Assembly (NCBI GenBank): GCA_050116415.1
Contig: JASFOS010000031.1
Span: forward strand, 1-19,655
Direction: 5' to 3'
Length of the DNA stretch: 19,655 bases
Source: JARRJY01 sp050116415
GTDB taxonomy: Bacteria; Pseudomonadota; Gammaproteobacteria; UBA6429; Thiohalophilaceae
Shown: positions 13,755 to 19,655 of the stretch, piece by piece
Position numbering within the stretch: the stretch's first letter is position 1
Layout of the letters: each line of letters starts with the position of its first letter
Translations under genes and position numbers: made by a program
Notes under the pieces: generated by a model
What the model was told of the DNA's origin: nothing
Databases searched by the model: none
Seen by the model: only the letters and a program-made list of their open reading frames with translations

Positions 13755-15629
13755 ATGGCACTGTTACAGATCAGCGAACCTGGACAATCAACTAACCCGC
13801 ATGAACACCGCCTGGCGGCGGGTATCGATCTGGGTACCACTAACTCACTGGTGGCCACGGTAAGAAGCGGCTTAACAGAAACCCTGGCTGATAGTGAAGG
13901 ACGCCACTTGTTACCTTCTATTGTCCACTACCAGCCAGACCAGCAGCCGTTAACCGGCTATGAGGCCGAGGCAAAAAGCAGCGCCGATCCATTAAATACC
14001 ATCGTTTCCGTAAAACGCTTCATGGGGCGTGGTCTGGCTGATATCCAGAAACGGGAAAAGAAACTGCCCTATGAATTTATCGAGACAGAATCATCGGTAC
14101 CCCGTATTCATACTGCGGGTGGTGACGTCTCCGCGGTTGAAGTGTCCTCTGAAATTCTCAAGCAATTACGTCAACGGGCAGAAGATTCACTGGGTGGCGA
14201 CCTGACCGGCGTGGTGATCACCGTGCCCGCTTATTTTGATGACGCGCAACGCCAGGCCACCAAGGATGCGGCCAGGCTGGCCGGGCTGAACGTGTTACGT
14301 TTATTAAACGAACCCACCGCCGCCGCGGTTGCCTATGGCCTGGACAAGGAAGCGGAGGGGGTTATCGCGGTGTATGACCTGGGCGGGGGTACCTTTGATA
14401 TTTCCATTTTACGTCTCAACAAAGGTGTGTTCGAGGTCATGGCGACCGCGGGTGATACTGCGCTCGGTGGTGATGATTTTGACAAGGCAGTGGCCGAATG
14501 GATCATGCAACAGGCGGGCATTGCTGATGATGCCGGCCATCACCAGTTGCGGCGTCTCAAACATGCAGCCTGTGCCGCCAAGGAAGCCCTCACCGATGCC
14601 GAATCAACCAGCATCAGGATCGAACTGGATGATGGCAGTTACTGGGAAGGCGAACTGAGTCGTGAACAATTTAACCAGTTGGTCGACCCGCTGGTACAAA
14701 AAACCCTGATGCCGTGTCGTCGTGCGTTACGTGATGCCGGGGTTGAAGCTGAAGAGATCAACGCGGTAGTCATGGTGGGTGGCTCAACCCGCGTTCCCCG
14801 GGTACGCGAAAAGGTTGCGGACTTTTTTGAGCGTGAACCGTTAACGGATATCGATCCGGATACGGTGGTGGCGGTCGGTGCCGCCGTGCAGGCAGATATC
14901 CTGGCGGGTAACAAGCCCGAAGATGACTTGTTGTTACTCGATGTCATCCCGTTATCACTCGGTCTGGAAACCATGGGTGGCCTGGTTGAAAAGGTCATAC
15001 CCCGTAATACCACCATCCCGGCTGCCAGGGCCCAGGATTTCACCACTTTTAAAGACGGGCAAACCGCCATGTCGATCCATGTCCTGCAAGGCGAACGTGA
15101 ACTGGTCTCCGATTGCCGTTCACTGGGACGTTTTGCCTTGCATGGTATTCCACCGATGGTGGCCGGAGCGGCGCGTATCCGGGTGACTTTCCAGGTCGAC
15201 GCTGATGGCCTGTTATCGGTTACCGCTCGCGAACAAACCACCGGTGTTGAAAGTGGCATCGAGGTAAAACCCTCTTACGGTTTGACGGATAACGAAATCG
15301 AGACCATGTTGCGTGATTCCCTGGAGCATGCCGAGGAAGACGTCACTGCGCGTAGCCTGCGTGAACAACAGGTTGAAGCCGACCGGGTGCTGGAAGCGCT
15401 CGAAGCCGCGCTGGCCGAGGATGGCAAGCTATTGAATAGTGAGGAGCGAGCCCCCATTGATCAAGCTGCGGCCGTGTTGTCGGAAGCACGTAAAGGTAAT
15501 GATCCGCAAGCCATCAAGCAGGCACTGGATGAACTGGATAAGGCTGCGACTGTATTTGTATCACGCCGCATGGATACCAATATACAAAAAGCCCTGTCCG
15601 GGCATCGTGTCGATGAATTTAGTGAATAG
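13755..15629 (+). CDS. hscA: Fe-S chaperone HscA (Hsp70 family)
   Basis: A specialised Hsp70 that binds the LPPVK site of IscU and promotes cluster release. The ATG at 13755 is chosen because MALLQISEPGQ matches the E. coli N-terminus; a 17-residue upstream extension is unsupported. The product has 624 residues (E. coli 616). The ATPase domain has AAGIDLGTTNSLVA, GVVITVPAYFDDAQRQATKDAA, LNEPTAAAVAYG, VYDLGGGTFDISIL and VMVGGSTRVPRVRE. The substrate domain has DVIPLSLGLETMGGLVEKVIPRNTTIP, and a helical lid follows. The ribosome binding site is weak, and 80 bases separate it from hscB. Confidence 0.98.
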   Translation: MALLQISEPGQSTNPHEHRLAAGIDLGTTNSLVATVRSGLTETLADSEGRHLLPSIVHYQPDQQPLTGYEAEAKSSADPLNTIVSVKRFMGRGLADIQKREKKLPYEFIETESSVPRIHTAGGDVSAVEVSSEILKQLRQRAEDSLGGDLTGVVITVPAYFDDAQRQATKDAARLAGLNVLRLLNEPTAAAVAYGLDKEAEGVIAVYDLGGGTFDISILRLNKGVFEVMATAGDTALGGDDFDKAVAEWIMQQAGIADDAGHHQLRRLKHAACAAKEALTDAESTSIRIELDDGSYWEGELSREQFNQLVDPLVQKTLMPCRRALRDAGVEAEEINAVVMVGGSTRVPRVREKVADFFEREPLTDIDPDTVVAVGAAVQADILAGNKPEDDLLLLDVIPLSLGLETMGGLVEKVIPRNTTIPAARAQDFTTFKDGQTAMSIHVLQGERELVSDCRSLGRFALHGIPPMVAGAARIRVTFQVDADGLLSVTAREQTTGVESGIEVKPSYGLTDNEIETMLRDSLEHAEEDVTARSLREQQVEADRVLEALEAALAEDGKLLNSEERAPIDQAAAVLSEARKGNDPQAIKQALDELDKAATVFVSRRMDTNIQKALSGHRVDEFSE

Positions 15630-15639
15630 AGATAGATAA

Positions 15640-15978
15640 ATGACCAAGTTGATTTTCTTACCCCATGAAGAAATGTGCCCGGAAGGGGCCATGTTCGAAG
15701 TTGAACCCGGCATCACGGTTTGTGATGCGGCTTTGCAAAACGGTATCGAGATCGAACATGCCTGTGAAAAGTCCTGTGCCTGCACCACTTGTCATGTCTA
15801 TATCAGGGAAGGACTCGAATCGCTGAATGAAGCAACAGAAGATGAAGATGATCTTCTCGACAAGGCGTGGGGACTGGAACCCGATTCTCGTTTAAGCTGC
15901 CAGGCTGTTGTGGGTGATGAAGACCTGGTTATCGAAATTCCCAAATACACCATTAACATGGTGTCCGAGAATCACTGA
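15640..15978 (+). CDS. fdx: Isc-type [2Fe-2S] ferredoxin
   Basis: Provides electrons for cluster assembly. The product has 112 residues (E. coli 111). The cluster ligands are C42, C48, C51 and C87, with the isc-type pattern HACEKSCACTTCHV and RLSCQAV; C46 is the extra cysteine of that group. The acidic patch EATEDEDDLLDKAWGL, used for partner docking, is intact. It lies ten bases after hscA. Confidence 0.97.
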   Translation: MTKLIFLPHEEMCPEGAMFEVEPGITVCDAALQNGIEIEHACEKSCACTTCHVYIREGLESLNEATEDEDDLLDKAWGLEPDSRLSCQAVVGDEDLVIEIPKYTINMVSENH

Positions 15979-15994
15979 TAATTGGAGCAAGGCT

Positions 15995-16195
15995 ATGTCA
16001 TTGAAATGGACTGATACACTGGATATTGCCATTGAGCTGGATGAAAAATACCCCGATGTGGATCCGAAAGTGATCCGTTTTACCGATCTGATCCAGTGGG
16101 TGATGGGCCTGGATGATTTTGATGATAGCGAGGACCGCTGCGGTGAAAAGATCCTCGAAGCGATCCAGATGGCCTGGATTGAAGAGCGCGAGTAA
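15995..16195 (+). CDS. iscX: Fe-S assembly protein IscX
   Basis: A small acidic protein that binds IscS and modulates cluster assembly, with iron-dependent effects. The ATG at 15995 with GGAGCAAGG upstream gives 66 residues, equal to E. coli IscX. MSLKWTDTLDIAIELDEKYPD and RFTDLIQWVMGLDDFDD match the family well. A longer frame to 15908 overlaps fdx and is rejected. It ends the isc operon, and a terminator overlaps its stop. Confidence 0.96.
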   Translation: MSLKWTDTLDIAIELDEKYPDVDPKVIRFTDLIQWVMGLDDFDDSEDRCGEKILEAIQMAWIEERE

Positions 16196-16223
16196 ACCCG
16201 CAAAGCGCTCCTTTTTCTCTTTC
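16184..16223 (+). terminator. Probable terminator of the isc operon
   Basis: GAGCGC (16184-16189) pairs with GCGCTC (16205-16210) across a 15-base loop and is followed by CTTTTTCTCTTTC. The iscX stop codon lies in the loop. The stem is short and the loop long, but the T-rich tail and the position at the operon end support it. Confidence 0.5.
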
Positions 16224-16283
16224 TAATCCGGCTGCTCGCTCATGGCTTGTTTGATGCAAGTATGAGCCTGAAGTACACGATGA

Positions 16284-16382
16284 CCGGCCGAACCCGGTAG
16301 CTGGTTGCTCACCCTGAGCCCGCAGTTCGCTGTCACTGTTAAGTAATCCCGCCAGTTCAGCATCTATTTCTTGACGCCGCAG
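16284..16382 (-). pseudogene. Possible IS110-type transposase remnant
   Basis: On the minus strand an open stretch reads LRRQEIDAELAGLLNSDSEL, then RAQGEQ, and after an apparent frame slip PGFGR. This resembles the helix-plus-PGVG segment in the C-terminal half of IS110/IS1111-group transposases (recalled pattern: I-x-x-x-D-x-E-L ... P-G-V-G). A TGA lies directly upstream and no full domain can be found, so it would be a fragment. Recognition rests on about 30 residues and should be treated as a suggestion. Confidence 0.25.
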
Positions 16383-16383
16383 T

Positions 16384-16400
16384 CATGGTTATTAACCATG
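16384..16400. repeat. 17-base palindrome, candidate operator
   Basis: CATGGTTA and TAACCATG are perfect inverted arms around a single central T. The centre is too tight for a good RNA hairpin, so a dimeric DNA-binding protein site is more plausible. It lies about 300 bases before the REC-Hpt start. The role is inferred. Confidence 0.4.
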
Positions 16401-16702
16401 CAAAATATATGGATATCGGTTGGAGCATGCTGAGATGGCTACCCATCGCGGGTTGTCCGGTTGTTCTGCCCGTCAAAATGAAATTAAAGTTAATGCACTC
16501 ACTTCACGATAAATAACATATAAAGTATGGAAATTATTGAATAAAGCCAGGACCCAGTCCATTGTTCTTCTGTTTGATGTTTAAAATTTTTACCAGGACC
16601 CCATAGGCAAATGCGCCAATCGTCATTCAACAGCGTTGCTGGAAAAGCTTGCCATTTCTGTCGTGCCAGACGGCGGCAACCCAGCACCGTTTGGGGCAGG
16701 AT

Positions 16703-17809
16703 ATGGACAGTGCGATGAGCCGGGAATCTCCAAAATTGACCCCAACGGTCACAAGTTGTGCCGTGAACCGGTTTGCCAACGCTGCACTCGAAGGTCGTCG
16801 AATTTTATTGGCAGAAGATAACGAGTTAAACCGGGAACTAATTAGCAGTTTACTGGTAAAAGCGGGTGTCAGTGTGGAACTGGCGCATAACGGAAGGCAA
16901 GCCATCGAGAAGTTAAAGTCCTGCAATGTTGATGGCGTTATCATGGATATATGCATGCCGGACATGGATGGATACCAGGCAACCCGTATCATACGTCAAC
17001 AACTTCATCTACAAGATCTACCTGTGATTGCCATGACGGCAAGTTCGATTGATGAATGCCGGGGCGAGTTACAGGAGGCTGGCATGAATGACTATATTGC
17101 CAAACCTGTGAACAGGCATGAATTTTTCACTACCCTGGCTAAATGGATATCAATATCCCGCGAAGGCGGTTTAGCACAAGAAGCCGCGCATACCACTTTA
17201 ACTTCAAGGCCCGGTTTGGATGTTGAGGCAGGCCTGAGTATTTGTCAGGGCAAGGAGGAGCTCTATCTCAGTTTGTTAGCCCGCTTCAGGGATTTACATA
17301 CTGAGTTTGTCAGTGAGTTTAAGGTGGCCCAGACTAACAATGATATGGAGAGCATGGAGACCTTGTCCCATAACCTGAAAGGTGTAGCCGGTAATATTGG
17401 TGCCATAGAATTGCACCAGGCACTAACCCGGTTGAATGATGCAACCAGGGGCAACCAGGATCCTGCTGAAATTGACCCGGCATTGACGTTGGTAACCCAC
17501 AACCTGGAACAGGTGTTAAATTCTATTGACCAGGTGCTGGTCAAACAGGAAGCACCAGAACCGCAAACCGGGAAAAGGGTTGATTTGGCACAAATTACGC
17601 CGATATTTCTCGAGCTTGCCAGGCTCTTAAATGAACGTGATACCAAAGCAAGGAATTACCTGGACGAGTTGAAAGAATGTTTTAAGCATACTATTCATTT
17701 TGATGAGCTGCACCAGATCGTTACACAATTTAATAATTATAATTTCACGCAAGCCAGCGAGCTTCTGATGACACTGGCAGAAAAATTGAATATCTCGCTA
17801 TCGCGTTGA
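16703..17809 (+). CDS. REC-Hpt phosphorelay protein, possibly truncated hybrid kinase
   Basis: With ATG 16703 (AGG three bases upstream) the product has 368 residues. Residues about 33-150 are a receiver domain: acidic pair E38-D39 (ILLAEDN), phospho-acceptor D82 (GVIMDICMPDMDG), T112 and K134 (YIAKPV). Residues about 170-280 are an Hpt domain with phospho-histidine H223 in LSHNLKGVAGNIGA. A helical tail of about 75 residues follows. REC-Hpt-tail in this order is typical of the C-terminus of large hybrid histidine kinases, but no HisKA or ATPase domain precedes it: the upstream DNA is non-coding. The first 30 residues look unconserved. It may be a stand-alone relay protein or the expressed remnant of a deleted kinase. 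The true start is uncertain. Confidence 0.85.
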   Translation: MDSAMSRESPKLTPTVTSCAVNRFANAALEGRRILLAEDNELNRELISSLLVKAGVSVELAHNGRQAIEKLKSCNVDGVIMDICMPDMDGYQATRIIRQQLHLQDLPVIAMTASSIDECRGELQEAGMNDYIAKPVNRHEFFTTLAKWISISREGGLAQEAAHTTLTSRPGLDVEAGLSICQGKEELYLSLLARFRDLHTEFVSEFKVAQTNNDMESMETLSHNLKGVAGNIGAIELHQALTRLNDATRGNQDPAEIDPALTLVTHNLEQVLNSIDQVLVKQEAPEPQTGKRVDLAQITPIFLELARLLNERDTKARNYLDELKECFKHTIHFDELHQIVTQFNNYNFTQASELLMTLAEKLNISLSR

Positions 17810-17833
17810 AAAAATTCAGTCAATAAAACAGGC

Positions 17834-18748
17834 ATGAGTGACGAAGCGAAAAAAAAGACAATCCTGTTGGTCGATGACTCACCTGAGAACATCGATGTTC
17901 TCGATTCAATACTGAAACCCCACTACAGGATCAAGGTGGCCCTGAATGGTGAAGATGCGCTGAAAATTGCCAATAAGCATCCTCAGCCTGATTTGATCTT
18001 GCTCGACATTGTGATGCCGGGGATGGATGGTTTCGAGGTCTGCAGGCAGCTAAAGGCCGATGCACAGACCCGGGGTATCCAGGTTATATTTGTTACTGCA
18101 ACCACTGATCAGGAAACCGTCGCCAGGGGCCTTGAACTGGGCGCTTACTATTATCTTACCAAGCCCGTTGACCCGGTCACTATCGAGGCGGTTGTAAAAT
18201 CAGCGATTAGTGAAGCGCTGGCATACAGAAATCTGCAGGAGGAAGTTAAGCAAACCGAGAACGCGCTTTCCAATATGGAAAGTGGCTTGTTCGAACTGCA
18301 GACGTTTGATGAAGCAAAGCGCCTGGCAATGGTACTGGCCAAGGTCTGCCCGGAGTCAGATAAACGCATTATTGGTCTAACCGAGCTGCTGTTTAACGCG
18401 ATCGAGCACGGCAACCTGGAAATCAGTTATGACGAGAAGGGCGAGTTAATCCAGCAGGGACAATGGCCTGCTGAAGTGGAGCGACGGTTGCGCCTGCCGC
18501 AATATGCAGACAAAAAGGTGGCGGTCACTTTTGAAAAAAGGGCCAATCAAATCCGCTTCATTATTCGTGACCAGGGCGCCGGGTTTGAATGGCAAAGATA
18601 CCTGCAACTGGAGGCATCACGTGCGACGCATAGTCATGGGCGAGGCATTGCACTGGCCAACATGATGAGCTTTGATGAGCTTCAATACCAGGGTTCCGGT
18701 AACGAGGTGATCGCCATCATCCGCTTGCCGGGCAAGGCGGCTCCCTGA
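17834..18748 (+). CDS. Response regulator with ATPase output domain (REC-HATPase)
   Basis: A 304-residue protein. Residues about 9-125 are a receiver: D14-D15 (LLVDDS), phospho-acceptor D58 (LILLDIVMPGMDG), T88 and K110 (YLTKPVD). A helical, probably coiled-coil linker spans about 126-160. Residues about 165-300 are a GHKL ATPase of the anti-sigma/serine-kinase type: N-box ELLFNAIEHGN (N188), G1 box IRDQGAGF (D246) and HGRGIALANMM (269-277). No HisKA dimerisation domain is present, so it is not a normal histidine kinase. It begins 24 bases after the REC-Hpt gene, most likely in one operon, and is a natural phosphate acceptor for that Hpt. The output target is unknown. Confidence 0.88.
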   Translation: MSDEAKKKTILLVDDSPENIDVLDSILKPHYRIKVALNGEDALKIANKHPQPDLILLDIVMPGMDGFEVCRQLKADAQTRGIQVIFVTATTDQETVARGLELGAYYYLTKPVDPVTIEAVVKSAISEALAYRNLQEEVKQTENALSNMESGLFELQTFDEAKRLAMVLAKVCPESDKRIIGLTELLFNAIEHGNLEISYDEKGELIQQGQWPAEVERRLRLPQYADKKVAVTFEKRANQIRFIIRDQGAGFEWQRYLQLEASRATHSHGRGIALANMMSFDELQYQGSGNEVIAIIRLPGKAAP

Positions 18749-18967
18749 GCGGGCAGCAATTTCCGTTGATCGCCTGAAAAGCAGGGGCTGATTCGGGACT
18801 GTGTTACAGGAAAATTGGCCTGCTCTGGCAGGCAGGGCCAGCAATCTCTCCTCCCGCCAACTCGCGCCTGCGTTTTGCTCATCACGAGACCGAAAAATCC
18901 GCCCTGGTCAGTTGTTCGGCGAAAGGCCAGAAATCGGTGCAGGGGACTGAAAAATCAGCGGTTTTCG

Positions 18968-18997
18968 TTGCCTGAAACCCCTCTAAAGCGGTAAAAT
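18968..18997 (+). promoter_or_regulatory. Promoter of ndk
   Basis: TTGCCT (18968-18973) and TAAAAT (18992-18997) are separated by 18 bases, four and five matches of six. Transcription would start near 19004, giving a leader of about 80 bases that contains the hairpin at 19021-19046. Confidence 0.55.
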
Positions 18998-19020
18998 TCA
19001 CCCCTCATTTCATTGTGATG

Positions 19021-19046
19021 TAAACCCGCGCTCCAGTGCGGGTTTA
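19021..19046 (+). promoter_or_regulatory. Stable hairpin in the ndk leader
   Basis: TAAACCCGC (19021-19029) pairs perfectly with GCGGGTTTA (19038-19046) over nine bases around an eight-base loop. It ends 38 bases before the ndk ATG. Only a weak T-rich stretch follows (TGCTATCTTG), so it may be an attenuator, an mRNA-stabilising 5' structure, or the terminator of upstream transcripts. Confidence 0.5.
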
Positions 19047-19084
19047 TGCTATCTTGTAGTTCTATTATTTTGGAGAAAAAAGGC

Positions 19085-19516
19085 ATGGCCGTTGAACGTA
19101 CCCTTTCTATCATTAAACCTGATGCTGTCGCAAAAAACGTGATTGGCGAGATCTATAGCCGTTTTGAAAAAGCCGGTTTGCAGATTGTCGCCGCCAAGAT
19201 GCTGCATCTGAGCAAGGAGCAGGCAGGTGAGTTTTACGCGGTACACAAGGAACGTCCTTTTTATAACGAGCTGGTTGAATTCATGACCTCGGGCCCAGTC
19301 ATGGTACAGGTCCTGGAAGGCGAAAATGCCATTGCCAAGAACCGTGAAGTAATGGGTGCCACCAACCCGGCCGAGGCTGCACCGGGTACGATTCGCGCTG
19401 ATTTTGCCAAAACCGTCGATGAAAATGCGGTACATGGCTCGGATGCGCCCGAAACCGCTGCCGCCGAGATTAAATTCTTCTTTGGTGAAGATGGTATTTG
19501 CCCACGTACTCGCTAA
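19085..19516 (+). CDS. ndk: Nucleoside diphosphate kinase
   Basis: Transfers the gamma phosphate between nucleoside triphosphates and diphosphates through a phospho-histidine. The ATG at 19085 gives MAVERTLSIIKPDAVAKNVIG and 143 residues, the same as E. coli; the longer frame to 19046 starts inside the leader hairpin and is rejected. The active-site histidine is in NAVHGSDAPETA, and the ATNPAEAAPGTIRADF block is intact. GGAG lies about ten bases upstream. It normally lies next to rlmN after the isc cluster; here the two phosphorelay genes intervene. Confidence 0.98.
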   Translation: MAVERTLSIIKPDAVAKNVIGEIYSRFEKAGLQIVAAKMLHLSKEQAGEFYAVHKERPFYNELVEFMTSGPVMVQVLEGENAIAKNREVMGATNPAEAAPGTIRADFAKTVDENAVHGSDAPETAAAEIKFFFGEDGICPRTR

Positions 19517-19533
19517 TTTGAAGGTCAATACAC

Positions 19534-19655
19534 TTGCAGAAGCATGACAAAATCAACTTGCTGAACCTGGACAAGCCAGGTCTGGAAGCCTTCTTCACCG
19601 ATATGGGGGAGAAGGCTTTTCGTGCTACCCAGCTCATGCAGTGGATCTACCAGTT
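19534..19655 (+). CDS. rlmN: 23S rRNA/tRNA adenine C2-methyltransferase RlmN, N-terminal part
   Basis: A radical-SAM enzyme that methylates A2503 of 23S rRNA and A37 of tRNA. Only the first 40 codons are present; the gene runs off the window. KINLLNLDKPGLEAFFTDMG and the following EKAFRATQLMQWIYQ match the RlmN N-terminal domain. The reading frame opens after TGA 19519-19521, and the only usual start codon before the conserved block is TTG 19534, with GAAGG nine bases upstream. The ATG at 19544 is in another frame. The radical-SAM cysteines lie beyond the window. Confidence 0.9.
   Translation, partial: MQKHDKINLLNLDKPGLEAFFTDMGEKAFRATQLMQWIYQ

Larger units (their letters stand above)
16196..16702. 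other. 507-base gene-poor region between iscX and the REC-Hpt gene
   Basis: No convincing gene is present. The region holds the end of the isc terminator, an imperfect hairpin (GCTCAT/ATGAGC with inner CTTG/CAAG, 16238-16267), a possible decayed transposase segment on the minus strand (about 16284-16382), a 17-base palindrome (16384-16400), then an AT-rich stretch to about 16600. Short ORFs (16409-16516 plus, 16499-16687 minus) lack start signals and known motifs. The AT-rich part probably holds the promoter of the following gene, but no clean -35/-10 pair was found. Confidence 0.6.
18749..19084. other. 336-base intergenic region before ndk
   Basis: No convincing gene. It contains a GCCTGC-TCTG-GCAGGC hairpin (18818-18833) without a T-run, two copies of GAAAAATC near 18892 and 18949, and the ndk promoter and leader hairpin. 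The open plus-strand frame between about 18797 and 18993 has an Arg/Pro/Cys-rich composition unlike a real protein. Confidence 0.6.

Noticed and set aside
14639..15259. 206-codon minus-strand ORF inside hscA
   Set aside because: It is an antisense shadow of a conserved gene with no motif or start signal.
16409..16516. 35-codon plus-strand ORF beginning MDIGWSMLRWLP
   Set aside because: No ribosome binding site, short length and no family resemblance; more likely chance in AT-rich intergenic DNA.
16499..16687. 62-codon minus-strand ORF with a hydrophobic end
   Set aside because: There is no start signal or recognisable motif, and it overlaps the upstream region of the REC-Hpt gene.
18818..18833. 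GCCTGC-TCTG-GCAGGC hairpin as terminator of the phosphorelay operon
   Set aside because: No T-run follows the stem on either strand; it is kept only as a structural note.
1..19655. CRISPR array, prophage or integrated element
   Set aside because: No regularly spaced repeats, phage genes, integrase or attachment-site duplication were seen.

Overview
The window is a contiguous stretch of a gammaproteobacterial chromosome with roughly balanced base composition. Two well-known gammaproteobacterial blocks identify it: queA-tgt-yajC-secD-secF, and suhB/trmJ-cysE-iscR-iscS-iscU-iscA-hscB-hscA-fdx-iscX followed by ndk and rlmN. The short EpsC-type CysE directly upstream of iscR suggests a gammaproteobacterium outside the enteric group; I cannot name the genus.

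Layout. Positions 1-452 hold the last codons of pgi (+), a 47-residue two-helix membrane protein (-), and a tRNA-Leu(CAA) (-) whose promoter lies back to back with that of queA. Positions 453-5921 are the + strand tRNA-queuosine and Sec-accessory operon, with a hairpin between yajC and secD and a strong terminator after secF. Positions 5965-6963 hold three small + strand genes: a two-helix protein, a DUF2007-like protein and a HIT hydrolase. Positions 6993-8569 are on the - strand: a Cys-rich membrane protein, a 69-residue unknown protein and suhB. The suhB leader carries a boxA element just ahead of the Shine-Dalgarno sequence. Positions 8696-16195 are + strand: trmJ, cysE with its own strong promoter, and the complete isc operon behind a type-1 IscR operator. 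Positions 16196-16702 are gene-poor and contain a terminator, palindromes and a possible transposase remnant. Positions 16703-18748 hold two unusual phosphorelay genes (REC-Hpt and REC-HATPase). ndk and the start of rlmN close the window.

How it works together. QueA and Tgt act in queuosine tRNA modification, and YajC/SecD/SecF assist the Sec translocon. CysE supplies O-acetylserine for cysteine, from which IscS takes sulfur for cluster assembly on IscU. IscA, HscB/HscA, ferredoxin and IscX complete the machine, and IscR represses the operon when it carries a cluster.

Most of the window is conserved housekeeping sequence. The parts most worth a second look are the two-gene phosphorelay island between iscX and ndk, whose first gene looks like the C-terminal third of a hybrid kinase; the boxA in the suhB leader; and the Cys-rich membrane protein with its leader hairpin. 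I did not find a clearly new multi-gene system. The phosphorelay pair is the best candidate for unstudied biology.
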